Positions 53,615-62,494 are shown, counted from the stretch's first letter. The stretch: DNA of 64,000 bases from Flavobacterium aquidurense (GCF_001404985.1 NZ_JRLF01000009.1:186001-250000), one strand, 5' to 3'. Notes: generated from the letters alone by a model not told the origin. Numbers and translations: made by a program.

Positions 53615-54478
53615 ATGGATACAAAAGAGCTTTTAAAAAAAGTACGGAAAATAGAAATCAAAACCAAAAGACTGAGCAATCATATCTTTTCGGGAGAATA
53701 CCACTCTTCATTTAAAGGACGAGGGATGACTTTTAGTGAAGTACGTCAATACCAATATGGCGATGACATTCGTAACATCGATTGGAATGTAACTGCACGC
53801 TACAATGAAGCCCACGTAAAAGTTTTTGAAGAAGAACGCGAATTGACCATGGTTTTAATGGTTGATATTTCGGGATCTGAGGGTTTTGGTTCAAAAAGTC
53901 AGTTTAAAAAAGACATCGTCACCGAAATTGCGGCAACGATGGCTTTTTCGGCTACACAAAACAATGACAAAATTGGTTTAATATTATTCTCTGATAATGT
54001 CGAATTGTATATTCCACCAAAAAAAGGCCGTTCACACGTTTTGCGTATCATTCGTGAATTAATCGAATTCGAACCAAAAAGCCAAAAAACAGATGTGGGA
54101 GCAGCTTTAAAGTTTTTATCAGGAACTCAGAAAAAGAAAGCAATTGTTTTCGTTATTTCCGATTTCATGTCGGAGAATTATGAGCAGACTTTAAAGATTG
54201 CTTCTAAAAAACACGATATTACAGGCGTTAGGGTTTACGATATTCGTGAAGAAAAAATCCCGAATTTAGGAATGGTCCCTATGCTTGATGCCGAAACAGG
54301 GAAAATTCAATTGGTAGATACAGGTTCGAAAACAGTGCGAATGAATTACGAAAAACACTATCAGGAAAGAGTTAATTATTTCAAAGATATATTTAGTAAA
54401 TCGGGCGCAGGAGTTGTAAATACCAGAGTTGACGAAAATTACGTTACTAAATTACTCGGATATTTTAAATCGAGGTAA
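53615..54478 (+). CDS. DUF58 protein with a VWA-like fold
   Basis: The 287-residue cytoplasmic protein of the DUF58 family has the typical GEYHSSFKGRGMTFSEVRQYQYGDDIRNIDWNVTAR block (about 28-62), then a MIDAS-like MVDISGSEGF (about 87-96), and continues to the C-terminus as a VWA-like fold. It is usually next to MoxR and works with it in the Bat system. It is followed by the inserted four-helix-bundle gene, with 63 bases between them. Confidence 0.9.
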   Translation: MDTKELLKKVRKIEIKTKRLSNHIFSGEYHSSFKGRGMTFSEVRQYQYGDDIRNIDWNVTARYNEAHVKVFEEERELTMVLMVDISGSEGFGSKSQFKKDIVTEIAATMAFSATQNNDKIGLILFSDNVELYIPPKKGRSHVLRIIRELIEFEPKSQKTDVGAALKFLSGTQKKKAIVFVISDFMSENYEQTLKIASKKHDITGVRVYDIREEKIPNLGMVPMLDAETGKIQLVDTGSKTVRMNYEKHYQERVNYFKDIFSKSGAGVVNTRVDENYVTKLLGYFKSR

Positions 54479-54512
54479 TGATTTAAGAATTTAGATTAAC
54501 GATTTTTGATTT
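54476..54512 (+). repeat. Left arm of inverted repeat flanking the four-helix-bundle gene
   Basis: The core AGATTAACGATTTTTGATTT (54493-54512) is a perfect inverted repeat of 54940-54959. Outside the core the arms remain similar, ending at the stop codon of the DUF58 gene. Confidence 0.85.
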
Positions 54513-54541
54513 ATGATGGAAGTGATAATTAAAACTAGAAA

Positions 54542-54898
54542 ATGAATAAACAAGAATTGGAAAATAGATTAATTGATTTTGCTGCAAGCATAATTCGATT
54601 AACTTTTAGATTTGAAAAAAATTATGCCGGAAATCATTTATTAGGCCAAATAACTCGATCAAGTACGTCGCCCGCCTTGAATTATGGTGAAGCACAAAGC
54701 GCAGAAAGCAAAAAAGATTTTATTCATAAAATGGGAATTTGCTTAAAGGAGTTAAGGGAAACTTTTGTTTGTTTAAAAATAATCGAAAAAGCAAATCTAT
54801 CAACTGATCTAGGAAATCTAAAAAAAGCAAAAACAGAAGTCAATGAATTAATATCAATATTTGTTTCAAGCATTAAAACATCAAAAAATAATTCATAA
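54542..54898 (+). CDS. Four-helix-bundle protein (S23/Avd-like family)
   Basis: This 118-residue protein belongs to the family of small four-helix proteins that includes 23S rRNA intervening-sequence proteins and Avd of diversity-generating retroelements. The family pattern is FAASIIRLTFRFEKNYAGNHLLGQI, RSSTSPALNYGEAQSAESKKDFIHKM, CLKELRETFVCLKIIEKANL. It has no known role in the Bat system. It lies within the bat cluster on the same strand, between nearly perfect inverted repeats. No reverse transcriptase or variable repeat is nearby, so a retroelement is not supported; it looks like an independent insert. Confidence 0.9.
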   Translation: MNKQELENRLIDFAASIIRLTFRFEKNYAGNHLLGQITRSSTSPALNYGEAQSAESKKDFIHKMGICLKELRETFVCLKIIEKANLSTDLGNLKKAKTEVNELISIFVSSIKTSKNNS

Positions 54899-54939
54899 AA
54901 AAACAAAAGATTAAAATTTTAGTTTCATCATAAAATCTG

Positions 54940-54976
54940 AAATCAAAAATCGTTAATCTTCAATCGTTAATCATAA
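54940..54976 (-). repeat. Right arm of inverted repeat flanking the four-helix-bundle gene
   Basis: AAATCAAAAATCGTTAATCT (54940-54959) is the exact reverse complement of the left core, followed by a second partial copy (CAATCGTTAATC, 54961-54972) that ends at the next gene's ATG. Confidence 0.85.
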
Positions 54977-56610
54977 TGAAATTAAAGTTTTACATATTTT
55001 TATTTTTACTTTCCTCAGCTATTTTTGCCCAGCAAAAACAAGTGGAGACGAGCATTGATACCACAAAAAATAAAATTGGGGCAGAATTTAAGTTAACGCT
55101 TAAAACGGTTGTCAGCTCAAAATCTAAGGTTGTTTTTCCTAAACTAAAAAACATTGGTCAGCTTGAAGTAATTCAATCTTATCCAATTGATACAGTGAAG
55201 AAAAATGACACCTACGAATTAATCAAAAAATATGGTTTAACGCAATTTGATTCTGGAAAATACACAATCCCGAGTATTAAAATTCTGATCGATAAAAAAC
55301 CATTTTTAACTGATTCTATCCGTGTTGAAGTAGCGAATGTAAAAGTGGATACTTTACAGCAAAAAATGTATGACATCAAAGATATTACCGTTGTAGACAG
55401 CGGTATTAGCGATTGGTGGTTTTACCTTTTAATTGTAGTTGTAATTCTTGCAATTGGAGCTTTTGTATATTGGTACGTTAAAAAATATCAAAAGAAAAAA
55501 ATTGAAGAAGAGGTTTATAAAACCCCTATCGAAAAAGCGACAAGTTTACTGAACAACCTGGAGCAAAAAGAACTTGTTCAGAAGGGTGAGATTAAGGAAT
55601 ATTATAGTGAACTGACTGATATTGCCCGAAACTATATCGAAGAAGCGATTCATATTCCCGCAATGGAAAGCACAACATCTGAATTGATTCAGGCAATAAG
55701 ACTGGCTTCTACCAAGAAAAAGATGACGTTGACTCCTGAAACTGTAGAGAATCTTGAGCGTGTTTTACGTCAGGCGGATTTAGTAAAATTTGCTAAATCT
55801 AAACCTTTAGAATTTGAAATTACTGAAGACAGAAATAAAATTCAAAGAGTAATTCTTACGCTTGATAATGCGATCCCAACTGAAGTTCCGGCTGAAGAAG
55901 AAGATCAATTATTGAACGAAGCACAAAGACAAAAACAAATAAAACTTCAGCTGCTTAAAAAACGCAATAAACGAATTGCTATTGCTGTTGGAACTGTTTT
56001 GTTTTTATTCATCGCTACAACCGCATTCTTTATTGCTACGAAAGGTTTTAAATACGTAAAAGACAATCTTATTGGTCATCCTTCTAAAGAATTATTAGAA
56101 GGCGAATGGGTAAAAAGTGAATACGGAAATCCAGGCATTGTAATTGAAACCCCAAAGGTTTTAAAACGTATGGATGCCCTAAAAGTACTTCCTAAAGAAA
56201 CCATGGCTTTAATAAAAGAGATGCAACTTTTTACGTATGGAAGTATGGTTGGCAATTTCTATGTAACTGTATCAACCAGTAAATTTAAAACCCCTACAGA
56301 TATAGATTTAGCAAAAGCATTAGAAGGATCCCTAAAAGTAATCGAAGCTCAGGGCGGACAAAATATTATTGTAAAACAAGAAGATTTTCAAACTAGCGCA
56401 GGTATTCAGGGTGTAAAAGGATACGGAACAATGACCGTTTTTAACCCTGTTGATAAGACCAGTACAAAGGCTTATTATGAACTTTTACTGTTTAAACAAG
56501 ATCAGGGTTTACAGCAAATTATGATTTTACACGAAGAAGGTGATACATACGCCAATGACATTACAACCAGGATTTTAAATTCTGTTGAACTTAGAAAAGC
56601 GAGCAACTAA
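54976..56610 (+). CDS. BatD-like membrane protein of the Bat cluster
   Basis: The 544-residue protein has a signal peptide (MKLKFYIFLFLLSSAIFA), an N-terminal extracytoplasmic beta-rich domain (about 20-140, IGAEFKLTLKTVVSSKSKV), a membrane helix (about 147-168), a cytoplasmic helical domain (about 175-300), a second helix (about 333-355) and a C-terminal domain. It resembles BatD at the N-terminus and the DUF4381-like middle. Its last base overlaps the batA start by one base, so it is coupled to batA. Its exact family name is not certain. Confidence 0.75.
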   Translation: MKLKFYIFLFLLSSAIFAQQKQVETSIDTTKNKIGAEFKLTLKTVVSSKSKVVFPKLKNIGQLEVIQSYPIDTVKKNDTYELIKKYGLTQFDSGKYTIPSIKILIDKKPFLTDSIRVEVANVKVDTLQQKMYDIKDITVVDSGISDWWFYLLIVVVILAIGAFVYWYVKKYQKKKIEEEVYKTPIEKATSLLNNLEQKELVQKGEIKEYYSELTDIARNYIEEAIHIPAMESTTSELIQAIRLASTKKKMTLTPETVENLERVLRQADLVKFAKSKPLEFEITEDRNKIQRVILTLDNAIPTEVPAEEEDQLLNEAQRQKQIKLQLLKKRNKRIAIAVGTVLFLFIATTAFFIATKGFKYVKDNLIGHPSKELLEGEWVKSEYGNPGIVIETPKVLKRMDALKVLPKETMALIKEMQLFTYGSMVGNFYVTVSTSKFKTPTDIDLAKALEGSLKVIEAQGGQNIIVKQEDFQTSAGIQGVKGYGTMTVFNPVDKTSTKAYYELLLFKQDQGLQQIMILHEEGDTYANDITTRILNSVELRKASN

Positions 56611-57611
56611 TGGGAAAGATAACTTTTTTAAATCCAGAATTTTTTTGGTTGTTTCTGTTAATTCCAATTGCAATCGCTTGGTTTTACTGGAAACGCAACC
56701 AGCAATCGGCTACTTTAAAAATGAGTTCAACTCAGGGTTTTAAAAACAGCGAATCGCTTTTAACAAAACTAAAACCTTGTTTATATGTTTTTAGAATTAT
56801 TGGCTTAAGTTCTTTAATTGTTGCATTGGCCAGACCAAGAACCGTAGATATTAGCAGTCAGACTAAAACCACAAAAGGAATTGATATCGTTCTGGCAATA
56901 GACGTTTCAGGAAGTATGCTGGCAAAAGATTTAAAGCCAAACCGTATGGAAGCTTTAAAAAGAGTTGCCGCAGATTTTGTTGGCGAAAGACCTAATGACA
57001 GAGTTGGACTAGTTTTGTATGCTTCTGAAGCCTATACTAAAACACCTGTTACAAGTGATAAAGCGATTATTCTTGAAGCCATAAAAAGCATTAAATATGA
57101 TACGGTTTTACAAGACGGAACCGGAATTGGAATGGGATTAGCAACTGCCGTGAATCGTTTAAAAGATAGCAAAGCAAAAAGCAGGGTTATTATTTTAATG
57201 ACAGATGGAGTTAATAATGCCGGTTTTATTGAGCCGGAAACAGCATCTGACATTGCAAAACAATACGGAATAAAAGTTTACACGATTGGTATTGGTACTA
57301 ACGGAATGGCTGCGTCTCCATACGCTTATGCGCCAAACGGAGGTTTTTTATATAAAATGCAGAAAGTTGAAATCGACGAACAATTAATGAAAAATATTGC
57401 GCGTAAAACCGATGGAACTTATTTTAGAGCAACAAGTAATGATCGATTAGCAGAAATATATAATGCAATTAATAAATTAGAAACTACTGAAATCCAGGAA
57501 TTAAAGTTCTACGATTACGACGAAAAATACCGAGGTTTTGTTTTTCTAGCAGCATTTTTGTTATTGTTAGAAGTAGGTTTAAGAAATACGGTTTACAGAA
57601 GCTTTATATAA
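56610..57611 (+). CDS. batA: VWA-domain membrane protein (BatA)
   Basis: The 333-residue protein has N-terminal membrane helices (about 9-25, 58-77), a VWA domain with MIDAS motif VLAIDVSGSMLAKD (about 92-105, DxSxS), RPNDRVGLVLYASEAYT with the second MIDAS residue, and a C-terminal membrane helix (about 309-326). The extracytoplasmic VWA domain would bind partner proteins. It starts at the last base of the preceding gene. Confidence 0.88.
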   Translation: MGKITFLNPEFFWLFLLIPIAIAWFYWKRNQQSATLKMSSTQGFKNSESLLTKLKPCLYVFRIIGLSSLIVALARPRTVDISSQTKTTKGIDIVLAIDVSGSMLAKDLKPNRMEALKRVAADFVGERPNDRVGLVLYASEAYTKTPVTSDKAIILEAIKSIKYDTVLQDGTGIGMGLATAVNRLKDSKAKSRVIILMTDGVNNAGFIEPETASDIAKQYGIKVYTIGIGTNGMAASPYAYAPNGGFLYKMQKVEIDEQLMKNIARKTDGTYFRATSNDRLAEIYNAINKLETTEIQELKFYDYDEKYRGFVFLAAFLLLLEVGLRNTVYRSFI

Positions 57612-57638
57612 TATTTTAGTCACAGTTACCAGTCACGA

Positions 57639-57662
57639 ACTGAAAACTGCCACTGAAAACTA
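57639..57662 (+). repeat. Repeat spacer between batA and batB
   Basis: ACTGAAAACTGCCACTGAAA and AACTA, similar to the spacer at 53588-53609 in front of the DUF58 gene. It is 10-34 bases before the batB ATG. Confidence 0.65.
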
Positions 57663-57671
57663 GAAATAAAA

Positions 57672-58706
57672 ATGGAATTAGACGAAAAAAAATATTTATA
57701 TCTTTTATTATTACTCCCAATTGTGGTGTGTATTTTCCTTTTCAATATGTATTGGAAAAGAAAAAAACAACGTGAATTTGGTGACTTGGAAATGGTAAAA
57801 AGGCTAAGTCCTGAACGATCTGTTTTTAAACCTGTGCTAAAATTATCAGTAATTCTTTTGGCTCTTGCTTGTCTAATTATCGGATTAGTAAATCCGAAGA
57901 TTGGGACTAAAATGGAAACGGTAAAACGTGAAGGAATTGACATTGTTTTTGCTGTCGACGTTTCTAAAAGTATGCTTGCCGAAGATGTTGCGCCAAGTCG
58001 TTTAGAAAAAAGCAAACAATTGGTTTCGCAAATCATCAATAATTTAGGAAGTGACAGAATAGGAATTGTAGCGTATGCAGGAAGTGCTTTCCCGGTTTTG
58101 CCAATTACATCTGATTATAGTGTCGCTAAAATGTTCCTGCAAAGTATGACTCCGGATATGGTTTCATCTCAAGGAACTTCATTAGATGAAGCAATCAGGT
58201 TATCATCGACTTATTTTGATGAGAAAAGCAAAACCAGCAAGTTATTAATTTTAATTTCTGATGGAGAAGATCATTCTGAAGGAGCTTCGGCAGCAGCTGA
58301 AGAAGCTAACAAAATGGGAATGAAAATCATCACTATTGGTGTTGGAACAGAAAAAGGAGGTACAATTCCGTTAAGAGAAAATGGCGTAATCAAAAACTAT
58401 CAAAAAGATCAAAACGGACAAACTGTTATTACAAAACTAAATCAGGAAGGATTAACAACCATTGCAAAAGCGACAAAAGGCGGTTATGTTTATGGCGGAA
58501 ATACAAAGGAAGTTTTAGAATATATCAAAAATGCGTTAAACAACATTCAGAAAACAGAATTTGAAGCTACGCAAATGGCCGATTTTCAATCTCAATTTCA
58601 GTGGTTTATTGGCTTTGGTTTCTTATTGCTGTTTATTGATATTTTCTTGCTGGAAAGAAAAACGAATTGGATTAAAGAGTTGAATTTATTTAACGAAAAG
58701 AAATAA
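57672..58706 (+). CDS. batB: VWA-domain membrane protein (BatB)
   Basis: The 344-residue paralog of BatA has membrane helices at about 10-27, 56-75 and near 313-330, and MIDAS in IVFAVDVSKSMLAED (DxSxS intact). Other VWA sites: SDRIGIVAYAGSAFPVLPITSD, LLILISDGEDHSEG. In other Bacteroidota BatA and BatB form the membrane complex with BatC/E. Separated from batA by 60 bases holding the repeat spacer. Confidence 0.88.
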   Translation: MELDEKKYLYLLLLLPIVVCIFLFNMYWKRKKQREFGDLEMVKRLSPERSVFKPVLKLSVILLALACLIIGLVNPKIGTKMETVKREGIDIVFAVDVSKSMLAEDVAPSRLEKSKQLVSQIINNLGSDRIGIVAYAGSAFPVLPITSDYSVAKMFLQSMTPDMVSSQGTSLDEAIRLSSTYFDEKSKTSKLLILISDGEDHSEGASAAAEEANKMGMKIITIGVGTEKGGTIPLRENGVIKNYQKDQNGQTVITKLNQEGLTTIAKATKGGYVYGGNTKEVLEYIKNALNNIQKTEFEATQMADFQSQFQWFIGFGFLLLFIDIFLLERKTNWIKELNLFNEKK

Positions 58707-58725
58707 TAAGGTCAGCAGCAATTAC

Positions 58726-58818
58726 ATGAATCTGCATGAAAAGGAGACTATTTTAATTGGTCTTTTTGCAAATAGAATTAGTGCTAATTGGGGCAAACTA
58801 AAAAACATAAAAAATTAG
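58726..58818 (+). CDS. Possible 30-residue small protein in the bat cluster
   Basis: ATG to TAG encoding MNLHEKETILIGLFANRISA plus NWGKLKNIKN, starting 19 bases after batB and ending one base before the batC ATG. It fills the 113-base gap, and its helix pattern is plausible, but 30-codon ORFs can arise by chance. No family is recognised. Confidence 0.25.
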   Translation: MNLHEKETILIGLFANRISANWGKLKNIKN

Positions 58819-58819
58819 A

Positions 58820-59590
58820 ATGAAAAATTTACTTCTTTATATTTTACTAACATTTTCTTTGGCTGTTTCAGCTCAGGAGAAAGACAAGACATTGCCTGAT
58901 GCCAATGAAGAATATAAGCAGAATAAATTTGTTGATGCTGAAGCTAATTACAGAATTTCAGAATCAAAATTTTCAAAGCGTGCAACTGCTCCATATAACT
59001 TAGGAAATACTATTTACAGACAAAATCAGGCTTCTGAAGCTAAATTTGCCTACGCGAAAGCCATAAAAAATGCCAAAACAAGACCTGAAAAACATAAAGC
59101 TTTCCACAATTTAGGGAATGTTTTAATGAAAGAGAAAAATTATACGCAAGCCGTTGAAGCCTACAAAGAAGCTTTACGAAATGATCCAACTGATGATGAA
59201 ACACGTTATAATTATGCTTATGCCAAACAAAAACTAAAAGAAAATCCTCCTAAAAACGACAAAAACAAAGACAAAAATAAGGATAAGGACAAGGATAAAA
59301 ACAAAGATAAAGACAAGGACAAGGATAAAAATAAAGACAAGGATAAGGACAAAGATAAAAAGGACGACAAAGGCGATAAAGACAAGGATAAAAAAGATGG
59401 TAAAGATGATCCGAAGAAAGATGATAAGTCTGACAATAAAGGAGAACCAAAACCACAACCTGGCGGAATTTCTAAAGACAGGGTTCAGAATTTGCTAGAC
59501 GCCGTAAACAATGAAGAAAAGAAAATTCAAGATAAAGTAAACGCTCAAAAAGTAAAAGGAACCCCTAGAAAAGCAGAAAAAGACTGGTAG
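58820..59590 (+). CDS. batC: TPR protein with Lys/Asp-rich tract (BatC)
   Basis: The 256-residue protein has a signal peptide (MKNLLLYILLTFSLAVSAQ), TPR repeats (about 30-125: APYNLGNTIYRQNQASEAKFAYAKAI, KAFHNLGNVLMKEKNYTQAVEAYKEALRNDP) and a low-complexity Lys/Asp tract at about 145-205 (DNA 59252-59440), built from K-D and K-N-K-D units. The C-terminal RVQNLLDAVNNEEKKIQDKVNAQK is helical. It matches BatC, which has TPRs and a similar charged region in this phylum. Confidence 0.85.
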   Translation: MKNLLLYILLTFSLAVSAQEKDKTLPDANEEYKQNKFVDAEANYRISESKFSKRATAPYNLGNTIYRQNQASEAKFAYAKAIKNAKTRPEKHKAFHNLGNVLMKEKNYTQAVEAYKEALRNDPTDDETRYNYAYAKQKLKENPPKNDKNKDKNKDKDKDKNKDKDKDKDKNKDKDKDKDKKDDKGDKDKDKKDGKDDPKKDDKSDNKGEPKPQPGGISKDRVQNLLDAVNNEEKKIQDKVNAQKVKGTPRKAEKDW

Positions 59591-59632
59591 TTTTTTTATC
59601 TAACTGTTAAGTTGATCTACAATAAACCTAAG

Positions 59633-59688
59633 ATTAAACAGTTAAACAAGTAAAAGATAAACAAGTTAACAATTAAACAGTTAAACAA
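59633..59688 (+). repeat. 17-bp direct repeat before batD
   Basis: ATTAAACAGTTAAACAA at 59633-59649 and again at 59672-59688, in a region with further AACAAGTTAA-like units. It is a third, unrelated spacer repeat in the bat cluster. Confidence 0.7.
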
Positions 59689-59705
59689 AAACTGATAAAC
59701 AATTA

Positions 59706-61469
59706 ATGAAAAGATATTTAATTCTATTACTATTCACTTTTCAAGGGCTTATGGCTCAAGTTCAATTTGAAGCCAGAGTAAGCAAAAATACCCTTGGAGT
59801 AAACGAAAGATTACGTATTGACTTCATCATGAATGTTGATGGGGATAACTTTGACCAACCTTCATTTGACGGGTTTAGAGTGGTAGGCGGACCAAGTCAG
59901 CAAATAAGCCAGTCTTGGGTAAACGGAAGAAGCTCTTTTCAGAAAATATATTCTTATATCTTACAGCCTAATCAAAAAGGAACATTTTCTATCAAACAGG
60001 CTTCTATTGAATATAACGGGCAGATTTATAAAACACAACCAATAAAAGTTGTAGTAACAAATGCCGTCGCCCAGGAAAGAGACCCTTATGATAACAGCAG
60101 ACCGCAAGGCCAGCAAGGTGTTCCTAATGAGACTTTGAACCTTGTAGCCGAAATTTCTAAAACAAGTCCATATTTAAATGAACCTATAACAGTAGTTTAC
60201 AAATTATACTTTAACAACATTAATGTTACCGGTTTTAAAGAATTAGCAAAACCAAAGTATAATGACTTCTGGAATCAGAATATAGATATTAAGCAACTCT
60301 CTATCGAAGAGGGAACTTTTCAAGGACAGAGATGTTATTTTGTTATCCTGAAAAAAACTATTTTATATCCTCAAAAATCAGGAAGATTAACGATTGAGCC
60401 GCTGTCATTAGATATTGGCGTACAATTGCCTACAAACCGCCGCGATATGTATGGCCAGATGATCCTGACAGATGATAACAAAATTGTTTCAGCAGGTGCT
60501 AAAACTATTAACGTAAGACCACTTCCGGAAGCAACAAAACCAGAAGGATTTGGTGGTGCTGTTGGTAAATTTAATTTTACAGTTACACCATCTAAAACGA
60601 AGCTTAAAAGTGGAGAAAGTCTGGATTTAATTGTGAGCGCTTCAGGAAACGGAAACATGAAATTGTTTACTTTACCAAAACCGGTTGTTCCTAATGCGTT
60701 AGAAATGTACGATCCGGTTCATGATGAGCAAGTAACAACTTCACTTTCAGGAATGTCAGGGAGAATTACAGACAAGTATTCTATTGTACCGCAATACAAA
60801 GGAAAGTATGCAATAAAACCAATGCAGTTTTCTTATTTTGATTTGAGTACCGGTTCTTATAAAACTATTACTTCGCCGGAAATCATGGTTGATGTATTAG
60901 ACGGACCAATGCAGGCAGAGGCGAATGCAACGGCAAATGCATCTAAAAATATAATTTCGAAAACAGAACAATTTAAATATATAAAACCAAAAACAACTTT
61001 AGTAGCAATAGCTAAAAATGATTTCTATGGTTCGAATCTGTATTATATTTTATTATTAATGCCTTTTGTTATTTTGCCAATTATTGTTCTGGCTAAAAAG
61101 AAAAAAGAAGCTCTTGACGGCGACGTAACCGGAAACCGAATCAGAATGAACAACAAACTGGCGAAGAAATATTTATCTGAAGCTAAGAAACAACTGAACA
61201 ATAAGGAGCCATTTTATATTGCTTTGGAAAAAGCGATGCATAATTTCCTAAAAGCAAAATTGCATATCGAAACTTCAGAAATGAGCAAGGACAATATTCG
61301 TGAATTATTATTGTCCAGAAATGCAAATCCGGAATCAGTTCAAAATTTCATCAGCCTGACAGAAAACTGTGAATTTGCACGTTATGCTCCGGCATCAAGC
61401 GCTTCAATTCAGCAAGATTATGACAAAGCTGTTTTGATAATTTCAGCATTAGAAAAACAGATCGTTTAA
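59706..61469 (+). CDS. batD: BatD oxygen-tolerance protein
   Basis: The 587-residue BatD has a signal peptide (MKRYLILLLFTFQGLMA), a long extracytoplasmic beta-rich region (VQFEARVSKNTLGVNERLRIDFIM, PSFDGFRVVGGPSQQISQSWVNGRSSFQKIYSYILQP), a membrane helix (about 441-460), and a cytoplasmic helical tail with KAMHNFLKAKLHIETSEMSKDN and SLTENCEFARYAP. The FRVVGGP-QQISQS-YSYILQP order is the BatD signature. In Bacteroides, Bat genes aid oxygen tolerance. Confidence 0.9.
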   Translation: MKRYLILLLFTFQGLMAQVQFEARVSKNTLGVNERLRIDFIMNVDGDNFDQPSFDGFRVVGGPSQQISQSWVNGRSSFQKIYSYILQPNQKGTFSIKQASIEYNGQIYKTQPIKVVVTNAVAQERDPYDNSRPQGQQGVPNETLNLVAEISKTSPYLNEPITVVYKLYFNNINVTGFKELAKPKYNDFWNQNIDIKQLSIEEGTFQGQRCYFVILKKTILYPQKSGRLTIEPLSLDIGVQLPTNRRDMYGQMILTDDNKIVSAGAKTINVRPLPEATKPEGFGGAVGKFNFTVTPSKTKLKSGESLDLIVSASGNGNMKLFTLPKPVVPNALEMYDPVHDEQVTTSLSGMSGRITDKYSIVPQYKGKYAIKPMQFSYFDLSTGSYKTITSPEIMVDVLDGPMQAEANATANASKNIISKTEQFKYIKPKTTLVAIAKNDFYGSNLYYILLLMPFVILPIIVLAKKKKEALDGDVTGNRIRMNNKLAKKYLSEAKKQLNNKEPFYIALEKAMHNFLKAKLHIETSEMSKDNIRELLLSRNANPESVQNFISLTENCEFARYAPASSASIQQDYDKAVLIISALEKQIV

Positions 61470-61525
61470 ACTTAAATTCAAACCCAACCGATTTTAAAAA
61501 AACTGTTGCGTTTAAAGAAAATAAA

Positions 61526-62272
61526 ATGAAAAACATAGTATATCTTTTTTTATTAATTACTCAGGTTTTCTTTGCTCAGAGCAGCTTTGAAAAAGGAAAT
61601 GCCTTGTATCAAAAAGGACAATATCAAGAAGCTGTTGATGTCTATGAAAGTATTATAAAAGAAAACAAACAACATTCTGCAGAGTTATATTTTAACTTAG
61701 GAAATGCTTATTACAAACTAAATAAAGTAGCACCTTCTATTTATAATTACGAGAAAGCTTTGGTTTTAAAACCTCATGATCCTGAAACATTAAACAATTT
61801 AAAGTTCGCCAAAAAATTAACTATCGACGAGATTAAAGAAATCCCTAAAGTAGGTTTTGCAAAACTGATTCAGAGCTTTACAGGAATTTTTGACTATAAT
61901 ACCTGGGCAAAAATTTCTGTTGCAATTGCATTTGTATTTTTATTGAGTTTTATTGGCTATTATTTCTCTCAACTTACTCTTTCAAAAAGACTTTATTTCA
62001 TTGGAATGTTTGTTCTTTTAGTCGCTTTGTTATTAGCTGTATCGGCAGGAATTACAGAAAAGGATCATTTTAACAATGATCGTCCGGCTATTGTTTTTTC
62101 TGAGTTAAGTGAAGTCCGTAGTGAACCACAAAAAGCAGGTGCAGCTATTCTTCTTTTGCACGAAGGAGCAAAAGTATATGTTACTGAAACTGTAGGACAA
62201 TGGAAAAAAATCGAATTAACAGACGGAACCGAAGGCTGGATCGATGGTTCTACAATTAAAGAAGTAAAATAA
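61526..62272 (+). CDS. batE: TPR and SH3b protein (BatE)
   Basis: The 248-residue protein has a signal peptide (MKNIVYLFLLITQVFFA), two TPRs (EKGNALYQKGQYQEAVDVYESI, ELYFNLGNAYYKLNKVAPSIYNYEKAL), two membrane helices (about 133-152 and 158-176) and a C-terminal SH3b-like domain (SEVRSEPQKAGAAILLLHEGAKVYVTET, WKKIELTDGTEGWIDGSTIKEVK). This is the order seen in BatE. It is the last gene in the cluster, before a long terminator. Confidence 0.87.
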   Translation: MKNIVYLFLLITQVFFAQSSFEKGNALYQKGQYQEAVDVYESIIKENKQHSAELYFNLGNAYYKLNKVAPSIYNYEKALVLKPHDPETLNNLKFAKKLTIDEIKEIPKVGFAKLIQSFTGIFDYNTWAKISVAIAFVFLLSFIGYYFSQLTLSKRLYFIGMFVLLVALLLAVSAGITEKDHFNNDRPAIVFSELSEVRSEPQKAGAAILLLHEGAKVYVTETVGQWKKIELTDGTEGWIDGSTIKEVK

Positions 62273-62290
62273 AAAATTAAAATCTAAAAT

Positions 62291-62338
62291 AAAAAATCCC
62301 AAATTCCAACTTGATAACAATTGGAGTTTGGGATTTTT
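62291..62338 (+). terminator. Terminator of the bat cluster
   Basis: AAAAAATCCCAAATTCCAA pairs with TTGGAGTTTGGGATTTTTT, with one mismatch. CCAAATTCCAA also occurs in the lspA terminator. Confidence 0.8.
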
Positions 62339-62444
62339 TATGTCAATTCGGGTCTTTAAACCCTATAAATGATATAAGTAAATTTAAGTTTGATGGTAAT
62401 TAAACAAATTTTATTTATAGCAAAACCTATCCAACCCAACATAT

Positions 62445-62470
62445 TGTAGAGACGCACAGCAGTGCATCTA
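62445..62470 (-). repeat. Dispersed hairpin repeat, copy A
   Basis: TGTAGAGACGCACAGCAGTG, then CATCTA. The reverse complement equals the copy at 49184 at 25 of 26 bases. Confidence 0.8.
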
Positions 62471-62494
62471 AATGCAGCATGTCTACAAACTTTG

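Noticed and set aside
54542..54898. Diversity-generating retroelement around the Avd-like protein
   Set aside because: No reverse transcriptase, template repeat or variable repeat is present in the region; only the four-helix family is shared.
59218..59458. Three minus-strand ORFs rich in Ser/Leu, Val/Phe or Cys/Pro
   Set aside because: Shadows of the Lys/Asp-rich tract of BatC; low-complexity antisense frames.
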